Below, in pieces: positions 36,800 through 48,474 of a DNA stretch of 64,000 nt. The first letter of the stretch is position 1, and every line of letters begins with the position of its first letter. A program made the translations under genes and the position numbers. The notes beneath the pieces were generated by a model, which was given only the letters and a program-made list of their open reading frames with translations, had not been told where the DNA came from and made no database searches. The DNA lies in the NCBI GenBank assembly GCA_013399115.1, contig VXAA01003006.1:1-64000 (forward strand), given 5' to 3'. This DNA is from Anseranas semipalmata. Lineage: Eukaryota > Chordata > Aves > Anseriformes > Anseranatidae.

Positions 36800-38749
36800 T
36801 GTGCACTTTTTCATTGGGATGTAAGAGAAGGTTTCAAAGCAAAATCCACTAATGTTTTCCCCTTCTTTCAAGAATGACTCTGAGTTTCTTGGTAGCAGCA
36901 GTGAAAGTTCAATTCCTTTTAAAAAAGAAGTTTTTTATGTCCACGATGTTAGGAGGAAACTAAGGGTACTCTTACCCACATTTAAGTTAGAAAACTGCTT
37001 CATCCGAGACCTCCAAAATCAATTGATAAAAGGAATTTAACGCTGGTGACCATAAGCTAGAGTATGCCAGGCTTTTTCTTTATGCCGTTTTATATGCTTC
37101 CAGACAACCACTTAAAGCATTGGAAATCTTTGTGATTATTTAAGGCAACAGCTTTTACAGCTGGTGTTGTTTTTATGTTTGTCTTTCTAACAATAGGTGA
37201 TGGTGTGACTCACTATACAGAATGAAAGCCTGTATGCTCCCTTTCTTGGATTTTTTGTTTGGCCAAGAACACCCTTCTGGAAAGTGTTCAGAAATATGCA
37301 TTATGGAACTGAAAGAGTCAACTTAAAATCTATAATTTGTCCCAACAGAAGACATCCATTTATTTCAAATTCAATTTGGAATACAACTCCTCTGGCAAAA
37401 AGAGCAGCAGATGCTGAAAACTAATAGCTAGGATTGTCTGTGTGTGCAGACTCTTAGGATTACAGCAATATTTGTTGTTCACAGATCATGATTACAAAGC
37501 TGGTTGACTAGTGTCATACAGTTTCTATCAAATTATATCTGTTTCTTGGAGAGACCAGTCTGGTAGCAGCAGCCCAGACAGTCTATATTTGTAAACAGGC
37601 TTTTAAACTTGCTGACAGACAGATATACCTGATTTGGCCAAAGGGAATGCAGGTGGAAGAAGTCCTCAGCCTGGGATGCCTTGCCCTCGGAGTTCTGGTA
37701 AGCTAGTAGATCTCATAAATGTTCTGTTAGGGAAGATCTGAGATAGCTGAGGTTTCTCAGAGATTTGAGGTCCAAAGAAAGTATCCCGTCTGATGGGCTG
37801 CCGTCGTTCTCCCTTGACAAGCAAGCATACAGCGTGGTACTTGCTTCCTGCTGTGCTGGAGACTTCAGTTATGAGAGTGGGCTTTGGCGTGTTTCTGGCC
37901 ATGGCTTACTTAGCTTAGAAGGAGAGCACGCTGGCAGACAGACTGATCTATGCTCCATTTTCGTGTGTGACTTTTGAATCACAGCTCAGTGAATACAGCT
38001 TGTAGTCCAAGCCAAACAGAAGAGCACTCCCAGGCTGGAGACTGCTCATTTTCTGTTGCAGCATGGCAAAAGCATGACATTAGTAAGAGTCCTCGAGTAC
38101 TGTTTCAAGGTCAGTCTTGTCACGTTCAATGTAGATCCCAGATAAGTTTATGGGACAGTTTATGCTGTAGTTATTTATTATCTGTGTTGCAGCAGCACCT
38201 AGTGGTTCAAATTAAGATCAGGAACCAAACTTTCATGGCCCATGATCTCTGCTGGAAGAGCTTGCATTGAAAATAGAATGGAAAGAGTGGGATGTAGGGA
38301 GCCAAGGCGGAAAGCAGTGAAATGGATTATTAGTCCCAACAGCAGGGCAGAGGTGGAGCCAACGAGAGAGACCTAAGTATCCATAAAGTGTCTAACTTCT
38401 AAGGTAGAAAGATGCTCTTTCCTAACTAGCTCTTGGTAACTCAGTGCCTTTGGAAAATGGTTTCTTGAATATAAATGTGCACATTTACTTTTATTCTTGG
38501 TTAGAAGTCTGATCCTTGCACTTGGATTGGCCATGGACAAATACTGCAGCTCAGCTGCCTGTTGCCATGTGTTAGCTTATGAAATTCAGAGCTTGGTATT
38601 AGGGTTGCTCACTGCATCCCAATGCATAATGCTTCTCTCCGTTGGCTGCTGTAAGATAGAGCTTTGCAAGTGTATGTCGTATATTTGTTAGTATTCAAAC
38701 AGCATTAACTTCCTGGAAGAGGATCTGTAAAGAGGGATTAGGTAAAGTT
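36800..38749. other. Unique DNA, no gene seen
   Basis: Several frames of 60-98 codons occur, none recognisable. No repeat family seen up to the CR1 boundary. Confidence 0.45.
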
Positions 38750-38899
38750 TCCAGGCATATGAAGGACAAGAAGTCATCAGGAGTAGGCAGCACAGACTCA
38801 CCAAGAGGAAGTCATCCTTGACCAATTTTAATAAACTTCTGTGATGAAATGAACGCCCTGGCAGATGAGGGGAGAGCAGTGGATATTGTCTACCTTGAC

Positions 38900-39364
38900 A
38901 TCAGTAAGGATTTCAACACTGTCAGTGATAAAATCATCATGGAGAAGCTGAACGAGCTGACAGCGTGATGGATTGAAAACAGTCAGTGATCGTTGAGTGG
39001 CATGAAGTCTAGGTGGAGACCAGGAGCTAGCGGTGTACCCCAGGGGTCAGTCCTGGGTCCAATCCTGCTTACCATCTTCGTTCATGGCCTGGATGATGGG
39101 GCACAGCATACTCTCAGCAAGTTTGCTGATGNATCAGTAAGGATTTCAACACTGTCAGTGATAAAATCATCATGGAGAAGCTGAACGAGCTGACAGCGTG
39201 ATGGATTGAAAACAGTCAGTGATCGTTGAGTGGCATGAAGTCTAGGTGGAGACCAGGAGCTAGCGGTGTACCCCAGGGGTCAGTCCTGGGTCCAATCCTG
39301 CTTACCATCTTCGTTCATGGCCTGGATGATGGGGCACAGCATACTCTCAGCAAGTTTGCTGATG
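38900..39364. repeat. Perfect 232-bp direct duplication around an N (artefact)
   Basis: Bases 38900-39131 and 39133-39364 appear identical by eye, and position 39132 is the only isolated N. The second copy begins immediately after the N and the first copy ends immediately before it. Two overlapping contigs joined without merging would produce exactly this pattern. Confidence 0.9.
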
Positions 39365-39459
39365 ACACAAAACGGGGAGGAGTGGCTGATGTGCCAGAGG
39401 CTTGTGCTGCCATCCAAAGGGACATGGACCGCCTGGAGAAACGGGCTGACAGGAGATGA
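39226..39459 (+). pseudogene. CR1 ORF2 reverse-transcriptase core fragment
   Basis: The 77-codon frame carries two RT blocks: GVPQG near residues 14-18 and FADD at about 45-48, followed by IQRDMDRLEK. It is preceded by stop codons in this frame and ends at TGA 39457-39459, where an internal deletion switches the frame. Downstream, 39456-39692 encodes the ORF2 C-terminal block ([24 protein letters not shown]). It is inactive. Confidence 0.88.
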
Positions 39460-40007
39460 TCCTTCCCCTGTATTCAGCACAGGTCAGACCGCACCTGGAG
39501 TGCAGTGCACAGTTCTGGGCTCCCCAGTACAGGAGAGACATGGAGCTCGTGGAGAGAGTCCAGCGAAGGGCTGCAAAGATGAATAAGGGACTGGAGCACC
39601 TCTCCTGTGAGGAAGGGCTGAGAGAGCTGGGATTGTTCAGCCTAGAGAAGAGAAGGCTCAGGGGGATGTTACCAATGTCTATAAATACCTGAAGGGAGGG
39701 TGCAAAGAAGATGGAACCAGGCTCCCTCTGGTGCCCAGTGCCAGGACAAGTGGCAGTGAGCACAAACTGGAACACAGGAGGTTCTGTCTGAACGTCAGGA
39801 ACCAATTCTTTACCGTGCAGACAAGCAGTGGCCCAGGCTGCCCAGAGAGGCTGTGGAGTCTCCCTGCTTGGAGATCTTCAGGAGCCACCTGGACGTGGGC
39901 CTGGGCACCCTGCTCTGGGTGGCCCTGCCTGGGCAGGGGTTGGACCAGGTGGGCTCCGGGGGTCCCTGCCAGCCTCAGTCACTCCGTGATTCTATGATAC
40001 AATGTGA

Positions 40008-43000
40008 ACTTCTGCAACTGGCTTGTTATTTTTATGAGCTATTTTTCTTAGTCATCCAGATAGGAAGGTCTTAAGACAACATTTTTAATTCTGTGGAATC
40101 CTGAACAGCTTTTAGAGATTTTGGATCAGAGCCTTGCATCTTCCTGATGTCCTAGCAATTTTCTTTTTCTTTTAAAAGAAAAATATGGCAAGAAAAATCT
40201 TAACAGAGTTTAATCAAGATTCATTGGTCCTAGTGTTCAGACACTTAGAAGACAGAATAGAAGGTCTTCTAAGAAAATGGCGTTAGGGAAGTGGCATTGC
40301 AGGTGATTAACTAGCCCCTAATCATCAAAAGTATAGGAGAATATTTGAATTAGTGTCTGGGGGGGGAGGGAAGATAACAGGAAGATAATAATAATAAAAA
40401 AAAACTTTTTATTAGATCTTTTTGGTGAGTTAATTGCTTAGATTTACAGATTTCAGCTAAGCCCAATTGTGTCAAGCAGGGAGGGAGAAGAAAGGACAGA
40501 AATAGGGATTCTGTACTTGTAACATAAACATGGTATTCATGCAGCTCCTTTCTGTCGTTTGTCTAAGGGTTTTGGACAGTTATTTTGCTTTATGAAAACA
40601 TTATGTGTAAAACACCATTCCCAATGAAGAATTACAATAATTCTTGTGTAACACAACCTATTAAACTTGCAAAAAAACAGTGGAGAAAAATGAGATAAAA
40701 ATTTAATTTGCATTTCCAGTCATAGCAAGGATTATATTTTAAGTCCAGCACATTCTTTAAGGATATCCTCAGTGAAGAAAACAGAATGGCGTTTTCTGTT
40801 GAAATAACCATTTTTGTGTGGGTGAGGTTTAAGAAATTAATCTTTTGAGAATGTTGACAGAGCCCAAGTGATTTGATTAATAAAGCCCTAGTAGCATAAT
40901 GAACGAAATTACTTAGCAGCTAAGAAGTAAGAGAAGTTAAACTACAACATGAAAGACAATATAGAACTCTCACTTTCTGCTTATATTTCTCTTGTCAAGC
41001 CTCCTACGCACTTGTTTGTCAGCTTTTTTCACACTCACTTTTTGCTTTCAGCTCTGCAACGTCAGTGTGTGGCATAACCCAGAAGAATTCATCTGCTGCT
41101 TCCTCCCCCCCAGCCGTCATTCTTTCAGCTTGGCATGTTCAAGTCTTACAGGTCAATCTTTGCCGTGCTACCTATCGTGAATCTATTTGTTTTCTCCGAC
41201 TTTTAATTTTCCTTTCCCAAATTTCTGTATACCTGCCTGTCTTCAGAGTTTGAGCTCCTTGGAGCATGGACCATGCCTTCTTGAGTGTCTGAAAAAATCC
41301 TGCACATTGTGGCTACTACTGTTAACACAAAACAATCTCTGGCAAGCAAAGATTAAGAGGAAGACTGAGATGAATAACTGTCTGGAAGGTGTGAACTTGG
41401 TTGGTCAACTCTGTTAAACCGTAGGAACATCTTGTATTTCAAGGGCAGGAAGAAGCTCTGATTTTTCCTTTCCTAATACAGCTCTAATAACTTTATGCTC
41501 TCTTCTGGGATGATTACTAGAAATGGAATACACGTCTGAAATAATTTTCTCTTCTTGTTATTTCTTGCAGAATCACAGCCACATATAGTGAAATAGGCTT
41601 TGTGATAAGAGAGACAGAGAGGTATGCAGTAATACACATCTTGCTTTTGTAGAAGTTTTTTCAAATATTACACAACAGGCTATTTTTTTCTTCAAGTTCA
41701 AAATCATAAAGACCAATTTTGTCAAAGATTGGAAAAATGTGTTGGTTGCATCAAAACCAAGTTCAGTACAAACACTGCTTCACTGACTGCTCAGAAAACT
41801 GACTTCATTGAATTCACAGTGATGTATATGATGAGCTTGTGACTGCAGGACTTGAAACCGCAATTAGCTACCACTGCCACTGAAGCAAAGACGTTTTTTG
41901 AACTTCTGTTGCTATTGCACTTCCCTTCCCCATAGCACACGTTTGTGCTGCTCAAAGGTGACCTGAAGTCACGCAGCATTCCAGAACAGGAGCTGAAAAA
42001 GCTGTTGTGTTGGAGTTCATTTTTTTCTGTGGTCTACTTCTGCATTCAGTCCTCATTCTGATAAAATCTTTTGATATGTATTAAAACTTTTAAGACTTGT
42101 GTATGAAAGCGTCAAATGATTTCATCTTTTTTTCTTTAAGTCTGAATTTAAAGTTCAAATGTGAATTCATTGGATGCCTAATAATGGACAAAGTTTCGAG
42201 GATCAGGCAGATTTCTTACCGCTGCTGAACAGTGCGCATAAGCTCAGCTGTTGCTGTGATTGGAAGTAATTCTTGTAATTGTTGAATTCTTCCAAGTAAT
42301 TCAATTTATATATGAATTTTATAAATCAAGCTCTGTTTCTTGGTTTTCCTCTCAATCCTACAGAGATTTAATCTGTGTCCGTCCTTACAAACACTCCGCT
42401 AGGAACAGCATCCATTTTTAGCAAGATACTAGAGATACTGAAGTTGAAAACAATTTGGTATTGCAAACACTGTTTCCAAACTGGTGTATTAGAAACACGT
42501 ACTTACTTAATTTTAATTACTTAATTTTATTTGCAATATAGCTAAAAGGAATAAATTCAGAACTTTCAGTGAGCAGTAGCCATGTTTTTATTAATTTGAT
42601 TCATAGTCTCCTTGGTTTTGACCCTTGCTGTCTGAATACCTTTTATCAGATAGCTGGAGATTGTCTGATGTATCTGTTAGCCTGAGATAGGACTGTTAAC
42701 AGCTTTTCAGGAGTTAGTATCACCAGCTGAAAGGGTTTAGTTTAAATGACAGGTGGTTATTGTTGTTCTCTTTTCAAAGACAGAATTGAGGTAGACTTTA
42801 CTACGAGCGTATGAATGTCCAGACTGGAGGCTAGGAATGAAAAGCTTTCCATTATGAAATAAGGAAGGCTGCAGTGCAGCTGAAACAATTGCACAGGCAT
42901 GTTCTTTGCATTGTGTTTGTTGGGGAGATGTTGATTTCACTTCAGTTTGGAGATGATGCTGTGTGGGCTAAAATATGTCTGATAAACTGCTTTCTGGATT

Positions 43001-44822
43001 GGTTCAACGTTGAAGCTTATCTGACAAGATTAAAAACAGTAAGACCACTGTACTCAGTGTAATAAGCTGCTGAAATACTGGAATTTCCTTTTTCAACTAC
43101 ATATGTCTGCAGTTTCATTATTACAGTGGAATTTTTAAAGTTGCAGTATTTCTAGCCATTAGTATGGTGAAGAAAAAAATTAAATTATAAAGCCCAAATG
43201 GTTAAAATGCAAAGAAAACTAACCATTTTGTAATTAAAAAGAAAGGAGGATGAAGAGTGGAAATTTTGAATAGTTAAGTGTTGGGTGCTGCATCACTGGC
43301 CTTGTGTCTGCTAGGGTTTATAGCAGTACTGTCACTGCAGCTCAGGTGAGTGAGCTGCCTTTCATGCGGGCTCAAACCCGTCCCGGGGCAGGGGAGTGGA
43401 TCCGAACGCCTTCGGCCCTTCGCCCTCTTTGTGAGCCCGCTGGGCAAGGGCGTACCTTGCCCTGAACAGGCAATGGGCAGTGAAGAGTGGAGGACAAGGA
43501 AGGAACTGAATCCTGAAATAAGCTTATTCCTCTTCTTCAGAACAAATAGGTAGATTACCTTTGTGTCCAGCATTTGCTGTCATTTCTGGCTGGCATTATT
43601 CCATGCCAATAGCCTAGACTTTTTACTACATGCCAGTTTGTCCAGACAGCTACCAATGCAGTCTGGACACTTTTTTCCTAATGAATTATACAGTATGTTA
43701 TTTTACATTTCTACTTTATTGTAAATAGAGTTAACTCCTGCTTCTGAATCAATCATATGTTATTTCAGTCATGCCTTAAGAAAAGTTACACATTACTGCC
43801 ATTATTTCAGGATTGGCCTGAACGCTCTGGGTTTTTTCTGTCATCACGGATTTTTAATTGATGCTAATACTCACCATCTGTATGGGAGCAGACTGAGTGA
43901 TCATGTAGTGGTATTGTTGTGGGTATGTAATATGCTAATTTGAACCAAATGACAAATTGGAAACCTCCACCCCTTCTTTCCTACTGAGTTCTAAGAAATA
44001 AAGATACTGTAAAATTAGAAGGAAAATATACTACAGTGGTGCAACTTCTTTCTTTTCTAGAACATTGGTGAAGATGTGTCCATGTGAATCTTCAGTTCGA
44101 TCTTGAGCATCAAGCTGTAATACTGTGTTTTGTGAGTCCTGCTACCGCAGTGAATAGAGCAGTTAATGTTGACTTTGGTGGGGTAGTTCATGTAGATGAA
44201 GGTTGTAAGTGTTGCCATTCACACATGGTATGGGTTACAGAAACAGCTATGATGCTATTTTAAGACCGGTAGGTTTAGAAGGGAGAGTTTTCTCTGCAAA
44301 AGCAGCCTCTGGTGGTGATTTACCCACTTCTTACTTCCTTTCTCCTTCCTCTTCTCTATCTCCTTCTCTTTGTACTGGAGTGTGTTTTTAGGAATTAGCT
44401 TGCTGCTGCTGGTTTTCATTTTGATTTTTTTTTTTTAACCTCTTTTTCAGTTCAAACCAATTATTAGGCAAAATACATTTCCTGGGGAGCAGCAAGTTGT
44501 TTCAGTGCGCAGCACTTAAGAGGCAAGTCACTGAAGCAAACAAAGTCTATTCAGAGAGTTCAGTTGTAGTTCACTTAAATAGTTGCATACATAACTTTTT
44601 AGTTTATCAAGCTAAAAATTAATCATCAAAGTAGGAATTTAAAGGCAGCAATCTGTTTGCTGGTATCAGTCATGAAAGATTTTGGCAAACCAGTTTGTTT
44701 TAAAAACAAAAACCCAACCTTCTTTTTGTGGAGCTGCAAATGGCAAGTGTGTGAAGAGGTTCCCATGCGGGTGGTAAGCCCCACTGAATGCAGCGCTCAG
44801 GCTGAGTGTGAAATGTAGAACT
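40008..44822. other. Unique DNA, no confirmed gene
   Basis: An ATA-rich tract at 40385-40404 and a small GC/CpG-rich patch at 43370-43460 (about 10 CpG in 90 bp) are visible. A strong acceptor-like site (CACTTTTTGCTTTCAG) ends at 41051, but the only downstream GT candidates are weak. A 9-bp stem (TGTCCAGAC/GTCTGGACA, 13-nt loop) at 43639-43669 precedes a T6 run. No protein family is recognised. Confidence 0.45.
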
Positions 44823-44845
44823 GGGGCTGGGAGGGGGATGAGGGG
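44823..44845 (+). promoter_or_regulatory. G-quadruplex-type motif
   Basis: Four G runs (4, 3, 5 and 4 G) are separated by loops of 2, 1 and 4 nt, which satisfies the standard G3+N1-7 rule on the plus strand. Such motifs can fold in DNA or RNA and occur near regulatory sites, but no promoter is seen beside this one. Confidence 0.6.
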
Positions 44846-46754
44846 CAGGAGCTAAATGTAAATTTGAAGTTAAATTGATACTGGTTTGTAAGATGTCTGT
44901 TACTGCTGCAGTTCTTTGCTTTAATATAGTACCTTCCTTCCCAAGATTTTCACTCTTTGGGACAGGTATCGAATGGTGCCTCGTGATAGTTTTCCAAGAA
45001 CAAATCTTGGTGCAGCTAGCCAACTTTCATGTGTTTTGATATTTTAGTTTTGCAGTGGATTAGACTTTCTAAGTAAGAGACTGAAAAAGACTCTGGCCCA
45101 TCAGTGCTAGCTTTTCCTTGGTAGTGCTCAGAGGTGCTGTGAACAGATGCAGTGACTTAAGGGCTGTCTGCCAGGTATACACAGTATTTCAGCACACTTA
45201 CATAGAACTTCTCTGCAACTCCAGCAGCCTGATCCGAAACAACGAGTACCAGGTCACTGGCTGTGTGGTGCCGTTCACTCAGGTTGCTTTATTTCCGAGC
45301 CTGGCTCTTGGAGCCACCTGTAGCACCTGGCTTGAGGAGAGTCATGCTGTGCATGTGTTGCACTTGCGTTCATCCAGACATGCAGTAACTGAAATCCATG
45401 TTTCCCATCTTGTCTTTTCCACACTGTTTTGTGAGAACTTAAGCTTTTGGGGCAATATTTCAATCCTTGCAAAATTATTTTATTGAATAATGTAGTTCTG
45501 CAAGACATCTATTAAATCCAAGGCACTACTATGGCATGTTTGTTTTCTCCGTTATGCAACTGTTCCAGTGTTGTAGTGCTGAGCTGTGTAGTTCCTTCTC
45601 TAGCTGTGTCTCGAGTTTTTGGAAGATAGCCTGTTCATTGTGGCAGAGGTCAGATTACAGAAAAACAGCAACTGGTTAAAACAGAGAGCCTAAAAGATGG
45701 TGATGTAGAAGTTGTTAGAGGCGAAGACTTTTGGAGCCTGCATCTGGAACAGAGGTGCTATCAAGTGAATTACATGTGCAGAGCTCACTGAGCATTAGAG
45801 CTTAGAAGCATTAAAATTTCTTTTTAGTGAGTCCTATTCTGTTACCTGCCATTAACGCTTTCTAGCATATCCCACTGGTAGGAAGAGTGCTCAATCCTGG
45901 CAACCAGTAAAATGCCTTTTGTGGAATTCACTGCCTTTCAGCTAAATAACAGGAGTGCATTAATAACTAAGCAGTTAGGCATAAGCCTTTAAGAAAGTTT
46001 GCTTTAAAACATTTTAATAATGCAGGAAAGGCGGCAAGAGGCAATCATTCTTCTCCATCTACTTTGTGTACAAGTCTCCAAATAAAAACTCAAATTCAGG
46101 ATCTTAGTAACTTGAAGGTGCCAGACAGACTGAGCTCAGCACACGTGAGCGCACGGGTACAGGGACAATGCATGTGGTCAGGAACCGACCCTGTGACACA
46201 GCGCAGCATCTCCAGCAAGGACGAAATTCATTTGTGCACACAGGCTTTTCTCTGGTGCTTGTCCCAGGCTGCGAAGAAGAATCTCAAATAAGAGTGCAAC
46301 AGGCATGAACATCTCCGTTCTCTGTTTCAACAGGAAACTGTTTTTGTCTCTTCTGTAATGACAAGTACACCGAGAATGGCAGTTTTTAAAAAAAAAAAAA
46401 AATGTTAAAGCCACATGATGTCTGAGGAGAAAAAAGGAGATGTATATTAAAAGATGAAGAATCTAAAGCATGTCATTTTATTTTTGGAAGGTGACTAGAT
46501 GTTACAGTAATTGAGATCTTATATTAACAAAAAAAGATTTTTTTTTTCTTTTTTGTTTCAGCTTAGAATTTATATTCACTGATCTTTCTTCTTCTGTCTA
46601 AATGATTTTTTTTAATGATCTCAGGCTTCTCAGGGTGTCTGGCTTCACAGCATGCTGCAATCACCTTGCCTTTGGCCCTAGAGGCTGAGGAGCCTTCCAA
46701 AAATAACTGGGAAAAGCCAGAAGCTGTCTCCTCAGCTTAGCATTTGCTTTTAGC
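44846..46754. other. Unique DNA, no gene seen
   Basis: The 122-codon frame at 45118-45486 matches no family I recognise. A15 lies at 46388-46402. No repeats identified. Confidence 0.45.
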
Positions 46755-47115
46755 TGTGCTAAGCGGCGGAATTTTGCTGGTTCTGCTCTCGGAACGGTGT
46801 CTTTGCAGCGAGAGCTTCCCCTGGCAGCTGCTGCCCGCTGCCGTCTGCGGAGAGGCAGCCGCTGCCTCAGCCCCGCCGCTCCCCGTCTCCCGGCCTCTTA
46901 AGGGCTGGTTATTCGCACTGGTTATGTTTAGCTCTTTATTTGTAGGCCCACCGGAGCCGTGCCCCCGCTGCAGGAGGCGCCATGTTCCCGCTGAGGGTCA
47001 GGCCCCGGCTGCCCCGGCGGAGCTGTCAGCTCGGCTCGGCCTGCGCCGCTTCGTGCCTGCCCGCTTCGAGGCGTGCGTGAGGGGTGTTTGTACGGGGCTC
47101 GCGTACGGTTGTTAA
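46755..47115. promoter_or_regulatory. CpG island, candidate promoter/first exon
   Basis: Roughly 40 CpG can be counted in about 350 bp, and CpG richness continues thinly to about 47212. A GC box (CCCCGCC) lies at 46871-46877. An open frame without an ATG start (46741-47115) crosses it. Within it, an ATG at 46982 sits in a good context (GGCGCCATGT, G at -3) and begins a 32-codon frame ending at TGA 47078-47080. This is the strongest candidate for a functional regulatory element in the window. No known gene is attached to it, and either strand could be transcribed. Confidence 0.5.
46946..47076 (+). other. Candidate exon inside CpG island (speculative)
   Basis: An acceptor-like CTCTTTATTTGTAG ends at 46945 and a donor-like TGC|GTGAGG begins at 47077. 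The ATG at 46982 lies inside. The TGA that ends its frame overlaps the donor, so splicing there would remove the stop and keep the frame open. The encoded start is MFPLRVRPRLPRRSC; no family is recognised. An alternative is a first exon starting within the island with no acceptor used. Confidence 0.2.
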
Positions 47116-47724
47116 TGCTGTCTGGTTTGGTTTTAATTATCAACAGGGAGCTCATTTAATTCTTTATGCGCCGATTTAGAGCCGCGTTGTATCGGTGCAA
47201 AAATGTAATCGTTCAGCTTATTTAATATGTCATTACATTCTCATTTTTTTAATGACAAAAATTCTTCAAAATCGTAAGGGAAAACCCTGCTTCCTCTCAG
47301 TGGAGCATGGGATGGATGCTCCAGGGATTCTCAGCAGTTTCAGAAGACATCTCTCAAAGCTTTCAGAAAGTAAATAAGGTTCATAACTGCGTCTGCCTCA
47401 CACGGAGTTTTGATTGTAATTTGTCTCTTTTCCAGATCATAGGGTAGTTTTATTATTTACTGATCGTAACCCACCAATTAGGATCGGTGGTTTTAGACCT
47501 GTGTGCCAGAAGCAATTTTTCATTTAGCCACCTAAAAACATTTGTTTATGTCTCTTCCATTCTGTATTGAATTATACTGAGATTTTGATAGCAGGCATTT
47601 TCTCTTGCTTGTTTCTGCTCTTCAACAAAAAGAAAGAAAATAAGAACGTTTTTTAGAGGACATCTGAAGATTTATGTTACGTCTTCTCACCCAAACTTAT
47701 AATAGAAACACGGGTGCTCATGTG
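47116..47724. other. Unique DNA, no gene seen
   Basis: AT-rich sequence between the CpG island and the next CR1, with no recognised feature. Confidence 0.5.
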
Positions 47725-48220
47725 GAAATTGCTGGCTGGATAGCTGGGCCCAGAGGGTGGTGAGCAGTAGCACGTGGTCGAGCTGGAGGCCAGGAACTAG
47801 TGGGGTACCCCAGGGATCAGTCCTGGGTACGGTCCTGTTTAGCATCTTCATTACTGATCTAGGTGGTGGGGCAGTGTGCCCTCAGCACGCTTGCTGAGAA
47901 CACAAAATGGGGAGCAGTGGCTGATCTGTCAGCACGTCGTGCTGCCATCCAGGGGGACCCGGGCGGGCTGGGCTGACAGGAACCTCCTGATGTTCACCAA
48001 GGGGAAGCGCAGAGTCCTGCCCCTGGGGAGGAACAACCCAGCGGGCAAGCAGCCTGGCAGAAAGGGGCTGGGGTCCCGGCGGCCACCAAGCCGACCACGA
48101 GCCAGCAGCGTGCCCTTGCCCGGGGGAGGCTGCTGGGGGCCGGGGCTGCATTAAGAGGAGAGCAGCTTGAGGGAAGTGATCCTTCCCCTCAATCCAGCAT
48201 ACGTGAGGCCACACCTGGCC
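47725..48220 (+). mobile_element. CR1 LINE internal fragment, GC-rich and decayed
   Basis: The plus strand matches the middle of CR1 ORF2: GGCTGGATAGCTGGGCCCAG, then GGGGTACCCCAGGGATCAGT encoding GVPQGSVLG, then a damaged FADD region (TTGCTGAGAACAC), a RVLPLGRNNP-like block and the SFP/VRPHL region at the end. Stops and deletions break every frame. The copy stops at about 48220 in ACACCTGGCC, so the 3' end and tail are missing. That is unusual for a LINE, since insertions normally keep the 3' end, and suggests a later deletion. The sequence is GC-rich and keeps many CpG. Confidence 0.87.
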
Positions 48221-48474
48221 TGATTTTTTGTTCATACTTTGTAAAATAGATAAAAGAACCATTCCAAGATATGCAGTGTGGTGAAATTATTGTTCTCAGG
48301 GGTTAAGTACTTTGGTAGATGTCAATCTTTTGTGTTCTGTATGATCTGAAGCCTAACTCTTCAAGAGAAAAAAGAGGAACTGAGCTAGTACTGCTGCTGC
48401 TTCTTGGGATCCCTGAAGGGTGGCTAGCCCAACAGGGAGTTGAAGCTAAAGGAACTTAATGGGAATGTGAATTT
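48221..48474. other. Spacer between convergent CR1 copies
   Basis: About 250 bp of unique sequence separates the plus-strand CR1 fragment from the 3' tail of the minus-strand CR1. Nothing else is seen. Confidence 0.5.

Larger units (their letters stand above)
38750..40007 (+). mobile_element. CR1 LINE copy, truncated, with assembly duplication
   Basis: Plus-strand CR1 starting inside ORF2 and ending in TCCGTGATTCTATGATACAATG, the 8-bp-type tail. The order is: GACTCACCAAGAGGAAGTCA (the QHGF-region block) from 38796; the catalytic-core block [17 protein letters not shown] with FADD; then [11 protein letters not shown] and FWAPQY; then the GC-rich 3' end. Stops and frameshifts break the frame before the core. 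Around 39455 the element jumps from the DRLEK region straight to [14 protein letters not shown], so a few hundred bases of the ORF are deleted. The 232-bp block 38900-39131 is repeated at 39133-39364 beside a single N and should be counted once. The left boundary is approximate. Confidence 0.92.

Noticed and set aside
38993..39184. RT-like frame ending just past the N
   Set aside because: It crosses the artefactual contig junction; the true continuation is the frame at 39226-39459.
39347..39805. 152-codon minus-strand frame
   Set aside because: It is the antisense shadow of the plus-strand CR1 ORF2 sequence.
43300..43460. tRNA-like T-arm on the minus strand (CGGGTTTGAGCCCG) in a GC-rich patch
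   Set aside because: The box B core has T instead of C, the possible box A is imperfect and too far away, and no acceptor or anticodon stem can be formed.
43639..43676. 9-bp stem followed by T6, resembling a terminator
   Set aside because: Intrinsic terminators are bacterial signals; in avian DNA this is most simply chance, and no small RNA promoter is seen upstream.
45118..45486. 122-codon plus-strand frame
   Set aside because: No recognisable motif, and the start is not an ATG; likely chance.
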